From assembly GCF_024169655.1 (NCBI RefSeq), contig NZ_JALJWV010000001.1, positions 5,624,001-5,688,000 of the forward strand: a DNA stretch of 64,000 nt, given 5' to 3'. How positions within the stretch are numbered: position 1 is the stretch's first letter; every line of letters begins with the position of its first letter. This document shows, piece by piece, positions 40,470 through 49,280 of this stretch. Below the pieces are notes generated by a model. The model searched no databases and was not told where the DNA came from. It saw only the letters and a program-made list of their open reading frames with translations. The position numbers and the translations under genes are program-made. Source of the DNA: Pseudomonas marginalis. GTDB taxonomy: Bacteria; Pseudomonadota; Gammaproteobacteria; Pseudomonadales; Pseudomonadaceae.

Positions 40470-42860
40470 ATGCCTGCGCCGGCCCAGCCTCATCACCTTC
40501 ACCTGACCCTGGCCAACGGCCTGCGGGTTTCCCTGCGCCATGCACCGCGCTTAAAGCGCTGCGCCGCTGTTTTGCGGGTGGCGGCCGGCAGCCATGACGT
40601 GCCGTTGGCGTGGCCTGGCCTGGCGCACTTTCTGGAACACTTATTGTTTCTTGGCACTGAGCGTTTTCCGACCGAAGAAGGGCTGATGACCTACGTGCAG
40701 CGTCACGGTGGCCAGATCAATGCCAGCACGCGTGAGCGCACCACGGATTTCTTCGTTGAACTGCCGTTGTCGACCTTTGCCGATGGGCTCGAACGCCTGG
40801 CCGATATGCTGACCCATCCGCGCCTGGCGCTGGACGATCAACTGCGCGAGCGCGAAGTGCTGCACGCGGAATTTGTCGCCTGGTCCCAGGACGCCAACGC
40901 ACAACAACAGGTCGCGCTGCTGGAAAGCCTGGCGGCCGATCATCCGCTTCGGGGCTTCCATGCGGGCAATCGCGACAGCCTGCCGGTGGAGCGTCAGGCG
41001 TTTCAGCAAGCGTTGCGGGATTTCCACCAACACTTCTACTCGTCGGGGCAAATGACGTTGAGCCTGGCCGGCCCGCAACCGCTGGCAGAACTGGAACGCT
41101 TGGCGCGGCGCTTCAGTGAGCAACTGCGCGCCGGCCCGCGGCACCCGCAGGCGGCCCCGCCGGCGCTGCTGCCCGCTCATACGCAGCATTTCCAACACAG
41201 CGCCAACGGCCATCTGCATCACGTCATCAGCGTCGACGCCCCCAAGGAAGCCCTGGATTTCCTCTGTCTCTGGCTCAACGCCTCGGCGCCCGGCGGGCTG
41301 CGCGCGGAACTGCAAGCGCGCCAACTGGCCAGCACCCTGCAGGCGTCCGTGCTTTACCACTTCGGCGGGCAAGCGTTACTGGATCTCGACTTTACCCTCG
41401 GCGCGCAAAGCGACGCGGCGACGCAGATCGAAGCACTGTTGTACGACTGGCTGAGCTTTTTCGCACACAGCGACTGGACTTCTCTGCGCGAGGAATTCGC
41501 CCTGCTCAACGTGCGTCAACAGCAGATCCAAGGTGCCCTCGCATTGGCGAGGCATGACAGCGAAGAACTCGAAGCGTCCTTGTCGGAGCACCACGTTGCC
41601 GCCCTCAAGGCCCTGCTCGACGCCCTGCCGCTGCAAGCCTGCCGACATGCGTGGCAACTGCCGCCCAACAATCCGTTCCTGCGCCCACCCGTAAAGGATG
41701 AGCGCGCCGGCCTGATTCGCGGCCAGACCAGTGCCCATCGGGGCCTGCGCACTTTTGCCCAGGACCGCTCCCGGGGGCGGCGAGAGCTGTCGGCGTTGTC
41801 GTTCAGCCCGGCGTTGGCCGACGACCATGATGAAGGCGCGCTCTACCTGCGTTGGCGGCTTGATTGCCCGCTCCCAACGGCGCTGGAAAACGCCCTGCAG
41901 CCGTTGCGCGAAAATGCCCGCCAGGCCGGTGTCGACTTATCCTTCGATTCGATCGGCAATGACTGGCGGGTGAAAATGGTCGGTCTGCACCAGCCCATGC
42001 CGGCGATACTCGATGAACTCGCACGCAGCCTGAACCCGCCCGAAAATGATCTGCGGTCGGACCCTGCTGCCGCACCGCTGATTGCCATTCGGCAGTTGCT
42101 CAAGGCGTTGCCCGCGTGCTGTGCCGGCGTGCAGCCGAACACCCAAGCACCCTCGATGGCGTGGACACGCGCACGCTGGGAAGGCATGGGCATTGGGCTG
42201 CCCGCCCACTGCGAAGCGGCGCTCAAGTCCGCCGCCGCCCGCTTGCCTGGGCAACCGGACACGCTCGAAGGCGAATTCGCCAGCCTCAGCGGCCAGCGTC
42301 TATGGCATGAGATCAATACCGATGCTCTCGACGCAGCGTTGCTGCTGTTCTGCCCAACGCCGACGCAGTCCCTGGCAGATGAAGCCGCGTGGCGCCTGCT
42401 GGCGCACCTGCTCCAAGGGCCGTTCTACCAACGTGTGCGGGTAGAGCTGCAAATCGGCTACGCGGTGTTCAGCGGTATCCGACAAATTAACGGGCAAACC
42501 GGCCTGCTGTTTGGCGTGCAATCCCCCAGTGTTTCCCTTGAAGGGATCATGGAGCACCTGCGGACTTTCCTCGCACAATTGCCAACATTGATCGACGCCA
42601 GCGACAACCTCGGCCACCCGGCGTTGGTGCAACAATTCACCGCGCAGGCGCTGCCCATCGCCCAGGCCGCCGAATTGTTGTGGCAGGCGCGCCTGGCCGG
42701 CCATCCGTCGGATTATCTCGCGCGGCTTCAACACGCAATCCAAGCCCTTAGCCGGGAGGACTTGCAACGCGCCGCCCAACAGTTACAGGACGCTGCAGGT
42801 GGCTGGCACTGTATCGCCAACGGCCCGCGCATTAGCGATGGTTGGCAATCGGCGGGCTGA
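40470..42860 (+). CDS. pqqF: PQQ biosynthesis peptidase PqqF
   Basis: 796 residues from the ATG at 40470 (a GTG six bases earlier is possible). An M16 metallopeptidase: the inverted zinc motif HFLEH is near residue 51-55, with the second Glu further on in the REVLHAEFVAW region. It cuts the PQQ precursor peptide PqqA, or the cross-linked product, to free Glu-Tyr for ring closure. It lies upstream of pqqA with a 159-base gap that probably holds the pqqA promoter. Confidence 0.92.
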   Translation: MPAPAQPHHLHLTLANGLRVSLRHAPRLKRCAAVLRVAAGSHDVPLAWPGLAHFLEHLLFLGTERFPTEEGLMTYVQRHGGQINASTRERTTDFFVELPLSTFADGLERLADMLTHPRLALDDQLREREVLHAEFVAWSQDANAQQQVALLESLAADHPLRGFHAGNRDSLPVERQAFQQALRDFHQHFYSSGQMTLSLAGPQPLAELERLARRFSEQLRAGPRHPQAAPPALLPAHTQHFQHSANGHLHHVISVDAPKEALDFLCLWLNASAPGGLRAELQARQLASTLQASVLYHFGGQALLDLDFTLGAQSDAATQIEALLYDWLSFFAHSDWTSLREEFALLNVRQQQIQGALALARHDSEELEASLSEHHVAALKALLDALPLQACRHAWQLPPNNPFLRPPVKDERAGLIRGQTSAHRGLRTFAQDRSRGRRELSALSFSPALADDHDEGALYLRWRLDCPLPTALENALQPLRENARQAGVDLSFDSIGNDWRVKMVGLHQPMPAILDELARSLNPPENDLRSDPAAAPLIAIRQLLKALPACCAGVQPNTQAPSMAWTRARWEGMGIGLPAHCEAALKSAAARLPGQPDTLEGEFASLSGQRLWHEINTDALDAALLLFCPTPTQSLADEAAWRLLAHLLQGPFYQRVRVELQIGYAVFSGIRQINGQTGLLFGVQSPSVSLEGIMEHLRTFLAQLPTLIDASDNLGHPALVQQFTAQALPIAQAAELLWQARLAGHPSDYLARLQHAIQALSREDLQRAAQQLQDAAGGWHCIANGPRISDGWQSAG

Positions 42861-43019
42861 TCATTGCCGCCCCTGCAATAGGCTTTTTCCACCAAGACAG
42901 CGCTAACTTTTAAAAAAATGCGTAATATTCCTACGAGCACATCTGAACATCTCCGATTGGAGGTGGACTATATGTATTACTTGGTAGTAAACGTCCCATC
43001 CCTTCGTAGGAGTAAGAAT

Positions 43020-43094
43020 ATGACTTGGTCCAAACCTGCTTACACTGATCTGCGCATCGGTTTCGAAGTCACTATGTACTTCGCCAGCCGCTGA
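43020..43094 (+). CDS. pqqA: PQQ precursor peptide PqqA
   Basis: A 24-residue peptide, MTWSKPAYTDLRIGFEVTMY then FASR. Glu16 and Tyr20, the residues joined to make PQQ, are at the conserved spacing. An AGGAG lies just upstream of the ATG; an in-frame ATG at 42972 would give a 40-residue product and is not favoured. PqqD presents this peptide to PqqE. Confidence 0.97.
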   Translation: MTWSKPAYTDLRIGFEVTMYFASR

Positions 43095-43111
43095 TTGGCT
43101 GGGTAATACAA

Positions 43112-43137
43112 CGCCTCGGCCCGTCCGGGGCGTTTTT
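43112..43137 (+). terminator. Terminator/attenuator between pqqA and pqqB
   Basis: CGCCTCGG pairs with CCGGGGCG (one G-U) around a five-base loop and is followed by TTTTT, 18 bases after pqqA. Partial read-through here gives far more pqqA than pqqB-E mRNA, in line with PqqA being used up stoichiometrically. Confidence 0.88.
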
Positions 43138-43165
43138 GTTTTCAGCTTTGCTTGATGGAGCGGCC

Positions 43166-44077
43166 ATGTTTGTCCAGATTCTAGGTTCCGCCGCCGGCGG
43201 CGGCTTCCCGCAGTGGAACTGCAACTGCGCGAACTGCGCAGGCTTTCGTGATGGCAGCCTGCGAGCTCAGGCGCGTACCCAGTCATCCATCGCGATTTCC
43301 GACGATGGCGTGAACTGGGTGCTGTGCAATGCCTCGCCGGATATCCGCGCACAACTGCAGGGCTTCGCGCCGATGCAACCCGGCCGCGCCCTGCGCGACA
43401 CCGGCATCAGCGCGATCATCCTGATGGACAGCCAGATCGACCACACCACCGGCCTGCTGAGCCTGCGCGAAGGTTGCCCGCACCAGGTGTGGTGTACCGA
43501 CATGGTCCATGAAGACCTCAGCAGCGGTTTCCCGCTGTTCACCATGCTCACCCATTGGAATGGCGGCCTGGCCTGGAACCGCATCGAGCTGGACGCCAGC
43601 TTCACCATCCCGGCCTGCCCCAACCTGCGTTTCACCCCGCTGCCGCTGCGCAGTGCCGCACCTCCGTATTCGCCGCACCGCTTCGACCCGCACCCCGGCG
43701 ACAATATCGGCCTGATCGTCGAAGACCTGCGCACCGGCGGTAAACTGTTCTACGCCCCGGGCCTGGGCAAGGTTGACGCGCCGTTGCTGGACATCATGGC
43801 CGGCAGCGACTGCCTGCTGGTGGACGGCACCATGTGGGACGATGATGAAATGCAGCGCCGTGGCGTCGGCACCCGCACCGGCCGCGAGATGGGCCACCTG
43901 TCGCAGAACGGCCCCGGCGGCATGCTCGAAGTGCTGGAACACCTGCCGAAGCAGCGCAAGGTCCTTATCCACATCAACAACACCAACCCGATCCTCGATG
44001 AAGATTCTCCCGAGCGAGCCGAGCTGGTGCGGCGCAATGTCGAAGTGGCTTACGATGGCATGAGCATTGAACTGTAG
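43166..44077 (+). CDS. pqqB: PQQ biosynthesis protein PqqB
   Basis: 303 residues, the standard length, from the ATG at 43166 with GGAG upstream. A metallo-beta-lactamase-like fold: start FVQILGSAAGGGFPQWNCNC, then DSQIDHTTGLL and GTMWDDDEM. It binds zinc through a Cys-x-Cys-x2-Cys-type cluster near the N-terminus (WNCNCANC) and is proposed to hydroxylate the Glu-Tyr intermediate or act as carrier. The stop overlaps a REP palindrome. Confidence 0.95.
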   Translation: MFVQILGSAAGGGFPQWNCNCANCAGFRDGSLRAQARTQSSIAISDDGVNWVLCNASPDIRAQLQGFAPMQPGRALRDTGISAIILMDSQIDHTTGLLSLREGCPHQVWCTDMVHEDLSSGFPLFTMLTHWNGGLAWNRIELDASFTIPACPNLRFTPLPLRSAAPPYSPHRFDPHPGDNIGLIVEDLRTGGKLFYAPGLGKVDAPLLDIMAGSDCLLVDGTMWDDDEMQRRGVGTRTGREMGHLSQNGPGGMLEVLEHLPKQRKVLIHINNTNPILDEDSPERAELVRRNVEVAYDGMSIEL

Positions 44078-44171
44078 GAGCGAGCTTGCTCGCGAAAAAC
44101 GCAAGAACACCGCAGATATTCAGGGTGCACGCGTCACCGTTAACGACCTTCGCGAGCAAGCTCGCTCCCAC
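44074..44171. repeat. Pair of inverted REP elements between pqqB and pqqC
   Basis: GTAGGAGCGAGCTTGCTCGC-GAA at 44074-44096 and its near-perfect reverse complement at 44149-44171 (TTCGCGAGCAAGCTCGCTCC-CAC). This is the common fluorescens-group REP palindrome, arranged as a doublet (BIME). In the operon mRNA the arms would form a long hairpin. Confidence 0.9.
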
Positions 44172-44182
44172 AGGAGACCCAT

Positions 44183-44935
44183 ATGACTGATATACCGATG
44201 AGCACCGATGCATTTGAAAAAGCCCTGCGGGCCAAGGGCGCCTTCTACCATATCCATCACCCGTACCACGTGGCGATGTATGAAGGCCGCGCCACCCGCG
44301 AGCAGATCCAGGGCTGGGTCGCGAACCGTTTCTACTATCAGGTGAACATTCCGCTGAAGGATGCCGCGATCCTGGCTAACTGCCCGGACCGCGAAATCCG
44401 TCGCGAGTGGATTCAGCGCCTGCTCGACCATGATGGCGCCCCCGGCGAAGACGGCGGCATCGAAGCCTGGCTGCGCCTGGGCCAGGCCGTCGGCCTCGAT
44501 CCGGACCAACTGCGCTCCCAGGAACTGGTGCTGCCCGGCGTGCGCTTTGCGGTGGACGCCTACGTCAACTTCGCCCGCCGTGCGCGCTGGCAGGAAGCCG
44601 CCAGCAGTTCGCTGACCGAACTGTTCGCGCCGCAGATCCACCAATCGCGCCTCGACAGCTGGCCGCAGCATTACCCGTGGATCGACCCCACCGGCTATGA
44701 GTATTTCCGCACGCGCCTGGGCCAGGCCCGCCGCGATGTCGAACATGGCCTGGCGATCACCCTGCAGCACTACACCACCCGTGAAGGCCAGGAGCGCATG
44801 CTGGAAATTCTGCAGTTCAAACTGGACATCCTGTGGAGCATGCTCGATGCCATGAGCATGGCCTACGAACTGAATCGCCCGCCGTATCACAGCGTGACCG
44901 AGCAGCGGGTCTGGCATAAAGGGATCACCCTATGA
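44183..44935 (+). CDS. pqqC: PQQ synthase PqqC
   Basis: 250 residues. The oxidase of the last step, which closes the ring and removes eight electrons with molecular oxygen and no cofactor. Family blocks are AKGAFYHIHHPYHVAMYEG with the active-site His pair, GWVANRFYYQVNIPLKDAA and FDGIEAWLR-like stretch. The C-terminal SMLDAMSMAYELNRPPYH is typical. The stop overlaps the pqqD start by four bases. Confidence 0.95.
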   Translation: MTDIPMSTDAFEKALRAKGAFYHIHHPYHVAMYEGRATREQIQGWVANRFYYQVNIPLKDAAILANCPDREIRREWIQRLLDHDGAPGEDGGIEAWLRLGQAVGLDPDQLRSQELVLPGVRFAVDAYVNFARRARWQEAASSSLTELFAPQIHQSRLDSWPQHYPWIDPTGYEYFRTRLGQARRDVEHGLAITLQHYTTREGQERMLEILQFKLDILWSMLDAMSMAYELNRPPYHSVTEQRVWHKGITL

Positions 44936-45207
44936 GCTTTGATCGCAGCAGGACACCGGTCTGGCGCCAGGGCTATCGCTTCCAGTACGAGCCTGCGCAA
45001 AAAGGCCATGTGCTGCTCTACCCGGAAGGCATGATCAAGCTCAACGACAGCGCCGCGTTGATTGGCGGGTTGATCGACGGTGAGCGCAACGTCACGGCGA
45101 TCATTGCCGCGCTGGATAAACAATTCCCGGGTGTGCCTGAGCTCGGTGACGACATCGAGCAATTCATGGAGGTCGCCCGTGCTCAGCACTGGATCACGCT
45201 TGCCTGA
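44932..45207 (+). CDS. pqqD: PQQ peptide chaperone PqqD
   Basis: 91 residues of the RiPP recognition element fold. It binds the PqqA leader and hands it to the radical SAM enzyme PqqE. Seen are RTPVWRQGYRFQYEPAQ at the N-terminus and the conserved VLLYPEGMIKLNDSAALI block. pqqE starts inside its last 29 bases. Confidence 0.95.
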   Translation: MSFDRSRTPVWRQGYRFQYEPAQKGHVLLYPEGMIKLNDSAALIGGLIDGERNVTAIIAALDKQFPGVPELGDDIEQFMEVARAQHWITLA

Positions 45208-46330
45208 ACAACCGGCCATCGGTCTGCCGCTGTGGCTGCTCGCCGAGCTGACCTATCGCTGCCCGCTGCAGTGCCCGTATTGCTCCAACCCGCTGGATTT
45301 CGCCGAGCAGGGCAAGGAGCTGAGCACCGAGCAGTGGATCAAAGTGTTTCGCGAAGCACGCGAGATGGGCGCCGCGCAGTTGGGCTTTTCCGGCGGTGAG
45401 CCGCTGGTGCGCCAGGACCTCGCCGAACTGATTGCCGAAGCGCGCAAACTGGGCTTCTACACCAACCTGATCACTTCCGGCATCGGCTTGACCGAGCAGA
45501 AGATCAGCGATTTCAAAAAGGCGGGGCTGGACCATATCCAGATCAGCTTCCAGGCCAGCGACGAACAGGTCAACAACCTGCTGGCCGGCTCGAAAAAGGC
45601 CTTCGCACAAAAGCTCGAAATGGCTCGCGCGGTGAAGGCCCACGGCTATCCGATGGTGCTGAACTTCGTCACCCATCGGCACAATATCGACAAGATCGAC
45701 CGCATCATCGAGCTGTGCATTGCACTGGAGGCGGACTTCGTCGAACTCGCCACCTGCCAGTTCTACGGCTGGGCGCAGCTCAATCGTGTGGGGTTGTTGC
45801 CGACCCAGGAACAACTGGTGCGCGCCGAACGTATCACCAACGAATACCGCGCCAAGCTCGAAGCCGAAGGGCACCCGTGCAAGCTGATTTTCGTCACCCC
45901 GGATTACTACGAAGAACGCCCGAAAGCCTGCATGAACGGCTGGGGCAGTATCTTTCTGACCGTCACTCCGGATGGAACCGCCCTGCCCTGCCACGGTGCC
46001 CGACAGATGCCGGTGCAATTTCCCAATGTGCGTGACCACAGCATGCAGCACATCTGGTACGACTCCTTCGGTTTCAACCGCTTTCGCGGCTACGACTGGA
46101 TGCCCGAACCGTGCCGCTCATGCGATGAAAAAGAAAAGGACTTCGGCGGCTGCCGTTGCCAGGCGTTCATGCTGACCGGCGATGCGAGCAACGCTGACCC
46201 GGTGTGCAGCAAATCCGAGCACCACGGCATTATCCTTCAAGCCCGGGAAGACGCCGAACACGCCACCCAGACCATTGAGCAACTGGCCTTTCGCAATGAG
46301 CGCAACTCCCGGCTCATCGCAAAAGGCTGA
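45179..46330 (+). CDS. pqqE: PqqA peptide cyclase PqqE
   Basis: 383 residues from a GTG at 45179 that overlaps pqqD by 29 bases and has GGAGGT upstream. Radical SAM enzyme with CPLQCPYCSNP (the Cx3Cx2C cluster) near residue 27-37, followed by a SPASM domain with extra clusters: CMNGWG, CHGAR, CRSCDEKEKDFGGCRCQAF. It makes the carbon-carbon bond between Glu16 and Tyr20 of PqqA. The gene ends the contiguous pqq operon. Confidence 0.95.
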   Translation: MLSTGSRLPEQPAIGLPLWLLAELTYRCPLQCPYCSNPLDFAEQGKELSTEQWIKVFREAREMGAAQLGFSGGEPLVRQDLAELIAEARKLGFYTNLITSGIGLTEQKISDFKKAGLDHIQISFQASDEQVNNLLAGSKKAFAQKLEMARAVKAHGYPMVLNFVTHRHNIDKIDRIIELCIALEADFVELATCQFYGWAQLNRVGLLPTQEQLVRAERITNEYRAKLEAEGHPCKLIFVTPDYYEERPKACMNGWGSIFLTVTPDGTALPCHGARQMPVQFPNVRDHSMQHIWYDSFGFNRFRGYDWMPEPCRSCDEKEKDFGGCRCQAFMLTGDASNADPVCSKSEHHGIILQAREDAEHATQTIEQLAFRNERNSRLIAKG

Positions 46331-46335
46331 GAGCC

Positions 46336-46494
46336 TCAGCGCTTGGCGATGATGTACACCGCGTGGATGATGCCTGGGAAGTAACCGCACAAGGTCAGCA
46401 GAATATTCAGCCAGAACGCGCCGGCGAAACCCACTTGCAGGAACACACCCAGTGGCGGCAACAGAATGGCGATGATGATGCGAATGATGTCCAT
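46336..46494 (-). CDS. Pmp3/YqaE family small membrane peptide
   Basis: 52 residues, start MDIIRIIIAILLPPLGVFLQ and then VGFAGAFWLNILLTLCGYFP, ending HAVYIIAKR. Two membrane helices with the family motif LPPLGVFLQ and GYFPGIIHAVYI. Pmp3-type peptides act in membrane potential and salt or cold tolerance in yeast and plants; the bacterial role is not known. It is convergent with pqqE, six bases away. Confidence 0.92.
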   Translation of the reverse strand: MDIIRIIIAILLPPLGVFLQVGFAGAFWLNILLTLCGYFPGIIHAVYIIAKR

Positions 46495-46600
46495 GGGGTC
46501 AGCTCCTGAAAATCGGCTCGTGTGAGCCGTCTAGCTAATCGACCTTGGACGTTCGTGAGGGTTCAGTGGGATCTGGCACTGCGGCCATCCTTCTCTGAAC

Positions 46601-46641
46601 AAAAAAAAACGCCCCCAGCCAAAACAAACAGGCTGGGGGCG
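46601..46641 (-). terminator. Terminator of the aminotransferase gene
   Basis: On the minus strand CGCCCCCAGCC and GGCTGGGGGCG form a perfect 11-bp stem with a ten-base loop, followed by nine U. Confidence 0.92.
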
Positions 46642-46676
46642 CCGCGTATACCGCGAGACGGTTCAGGAATTAGGGG

Positions 46677-47945
46677 TCAAACGGCGATGCCCTTGCGGCA
46701 TTGCACCTGTGCGGTACGCACCCGGGAAAAAGCGTGAGTCAGGCGCAGGAGCATTTCGTCGATGTCGCTTTTGCTCACCGTTAGGGCCGGGGTGAAGCGC
46801 AGGCAGTTGGGTTGCGGGGCGTTGAGGATCAGTCCTTCGTCCAGAGCGGCTTTTACCACCGCGTCTGCAGAATCATCCGACAACGTCAGTCCCCACATCA
46901 GGCCGTGGCCGCGCAATTGACCGTGGCCGTAGCGGTAAGCCAGGCGGGCAAGACCTTCGCCGAGGTAGCAACCAGATTCTCGTACATGTTCGAAGAAACC
47001 GTGCCCCAGCACGGTATCGAGTACCGCCACCCCGGCCGAGGCCATCAGCGCATTGCCATGATGGGTGCCTTCCAGCTCACCGACTTCGAAGCAACAGGCT
47101 TTGCCGCGCGCCAGCAGTGCCGCCAGCGGCACACCACCGCCCAGGCCTTTGCCGAGCGCAATGATGTCGGCGCGCACACCGTATTGTTCTTCGGCAAGCA
47201 AGGTGCCGCAACGGCCGATACCGGTTTGCACTTCATCGAGGATCAGCAGAATACCCAGCTCGCGGCACAGTCGCTCGACACCCTTGAGGTAATGCTCGGT
47301 CGCGAGGATAACGCCGGCTTCGCTCTGGATCGGCTCCAGCATGATGGCAACGGTTTGCGCGTCAACGGCCGCGTGCAGCGCCGCCAGATCGTTGAGCGGG
47401 ACGTGGCTGAAGCCCGGCAGCTGCGGTTCAAAGCGGTTTTCGCGGCTGCTCGCCGAAGCCGACATCGCCGCAAAGCTGCGCCCATGGCAACCGTTGCTGG
47501 CGCTGATGATGCGATAAGCGCCACCGCGATACAGCTGGCCCCACTTGCGCGCCAGTTTGATCGCCGCTTCGCAGGCTTCCGCGCCGCTGTTGAGCAAATA
47601 CGCCTGGTCGCTGCCGGTGCGGTGGCACAGGCGGTCGACGAGGTTGAGTTGGGGGCGGTTATGCAAGCCGTGACCGGGATTGATCAGCGCATAGGCCTGG
47701 TCGGCCAGGGCCCTGATCAATACCTGCGGGCTGTGGCCGAGGCTGTTGGCCGCGCAGCCCTGGCTGAAGTCCAGATAGGCGCGATCATCGCTGTCCCACA
47801 ACCAGGAACCCTGGCCGCGCACGAAGACCTGCGGGGGGCGCGCTACGGTAGGCATCAAGCATTCACTGGGAAAATCTTCGCCGCAAGCATCCAGGATCAG
47901 GTCATCCAGACTGGCCGCCGAGCGGCGCAAATTGAACAGATTCAC
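46677..47945 (-). CDS. Class III PLP-dependent aminotransferase
   Basis: 422 residues from a GTG at 47945 with GGGAGGA upstream; a longer frame to 48026 adds Arg-rich residues not expected. PLP fold type I: LNSGAEACEAAIKLARKWG near 125-143, LILDEVQTGIGR near 239 (the PLP-binding Asp), and IIALGKGLGGGVPLA with the Schiff-base Lys near 270. It is closest in pattern to acetylornithine/ornithine or 4-aminobutyrate transaminases; the substrate is not known. It is divergent from a LysR regulator. Confidence 0.88.
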   Translation of the reverse strand: MNLFNLRRSAASLDDLILDACGEDFPSECLMPTVARPPQVFVRGQGSWLWDSDDRAYLDFSQGCAANSLGHSPQVLIRALADQAYALINPGHGLHNRPQLNLVDRLCHRTGSDQAYLLNSGAEACEAAIKLARKWGQLYRGGAYRIISASNGCHGRSFAAMSASASSRENRFEPQLPGFSHVPLNDLAALHAAVDAQTVAIMLEPIQSEAGVILATEHYLKGVERLCRELGILLILDEVQTGIGRCGTLLAEEQYGVRADIIALGKGLGGGVPLAALLARGKACCFEVGELEGTHHGNALMASAGVAVLDTVLGHGFFEHVRESGCYLGEGLARLAYRYGHGQLRGHGLMWGLTLSDDSADAVVKAALDEGLILNAPQPNCLRFTPALTVSKSDIDEMLLRLTHAFSRVRTAQVQCRKGIAV

Positions 47946-48154
47946 ACTTTTCCTCCCATGGCAACCACGCCGTGGTCGGTGAACCCCGCAAAACCTGCCT
48001 GGAGGTTTTTTGCCTTGCCTATGCAAACACCATCAACATAAACGCTAATCATCGCCCGATCTGGCCCTGTAAGCCTTGTGGATAGGCGCTAGACTAGGCG
48101 TCTCGGGGGCCAACGGCCATTTCGATTTTCCAGCTTTTTCGATAAGAATTACTT

Positions 48155-49054
48155 ATGGATTTTAAGCAACTGCGTTATTTCGTCGCGGTGTATGAGGAAG
48201 GCCACGTAGGCCGTGCCGCTGGGCGTCTGTCGATCTCCCAACCGGCGCTGTCACAGCAGATCCGCCAGTTGGAGCAAAACCTCGATGTGAGCCTGTTCGA
48301 GCGCAGCAGCAAGCGCCTGCTGCCGACCCTCGCAGCCCATACGTTATACAACCACGCCTTGCCGTTGATCGATGGCATGCAGCAAGCCGTAGAGGCATTG
48401 CGCAACTTCAAGGGCCAGGCATTGCGCACCTTGGCCATCGGCGTGCTGCAAACCGTACACACCAGCCTGGTGCCGCAAATGCTCGAGCGCGTGCGCAAGG
48501 CCCAGCCGCACCTGGTGGTGCAAATCTACGAACTGACCGGGATTGAAATTGAACGGCGCCTGCTCAACGGCTCGCTGGACATCGGCATCAGTTACCTGCC
48601 GCCCCGCCAGCCAGGGTTGCACGGCGTGCTGCTGTATGAAGATGAGCTGAAGGTGGTCATCCCGGAGGATCACCCCCTGCGTGAATTCAAGAAAGTCTCC
48701 CTGACACAGGCGGCCGAGTTGCCGATGTTACTGCTGGGGGAGGAGTTTCAGATCAGGCAGATCTGGCAGGGCCAACTGTCCAACCTCGGGCGGCGCCCGC
48801 AGGTGCAGGCGGAGTTGAATACCATGGTGGGGATTCTCGACAGCCTGCCTCATACCAAATTGGCCACGGTGCTACCGGGACGCTCCCAGGACGAACACAA
48901 CAGCAAGGCGCTGCTGTGGAAACCCTTGAGTGAACCCAGGGTGCCATTGAAAGTCGGGTTGGTGTGCCGCGATGTGCAGCGCCAGCAAGCGACGTTGGCG
49001 TTGCTGCGCACCTTGCTGGAGGACGTGATGAATGCCCCGCAGGTGCCGGCCTGA
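48155..49054 (+). CDS. LysR family transcriptional regulator
   Basis: 299 residues. The N-terminal winged helix is MDFKQLRYFVAVYEEGHVGR then AAGRLSISQPALSQQIRQLE; the effector-binding domain runs from about 90 to 290. The pattern resembles the CynR/CbbR type. The divergent position, about 210 bases from the aminotransferase, suggests it controls that gene. It is followed by a terminator. Confidence 0.9.
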   Translation: MDFKQLRYFVAVYEEGHVGRAAGRLSISQPALSQQIRQLEQNLDVSLFERSSKRLLPTLAAHTLYNHALPLIDGMQQAVEALRNFKGQALRTLAIGVLQTVHTSLVPQMLERVRKAQPHLVVQIYELTGIEIERRLLNGSLDIGISYLPPRQPGLHGVLLYEDELKVVIPEDHPLREFKKVSLTQAAELPMLLLGEEFQIRQIWQGQLSNLGRRPQVQAELNTMVGILDSLPHTKLATVLPGRSQDEHNSKALLWKPLSEPRVPLKVGLVCRDVQRQQATLALLRTLLEDVMNAPQVPA

Positions 49055-49071
49055 CTTTTTCGCGGGCAAAA

Positions 49072-49096
49072 GAAAACCCCGCCGAGGCGGGGTTTT
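49072..49096 (+). terminator. Terminator after the LysR gene
   Basis: AAAACCCCGCC and GGCGGGGTTTT arms around a GAG loop, 18 bases after the stop; the arms end in U and A tracts, so it may act in both directions. Confidence 0.85.
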
Positions 49097-49280
49097 GCAG
49101 ACTGTTTCCCTGACATCCATTTCACTCCGCCATCCTGGCAGAATCCTACGTGTCCGTGTTGTTGCTTTGCGCTTCCTGCGCGACGTCCATGTGAAGTAGA
49201 TTATCCGTGGATCCAATTTGGCGATAGAGGACGATTAGCAGCACGTCATGTAAGAGAATGCTTACAAAGCCTCTACACCC

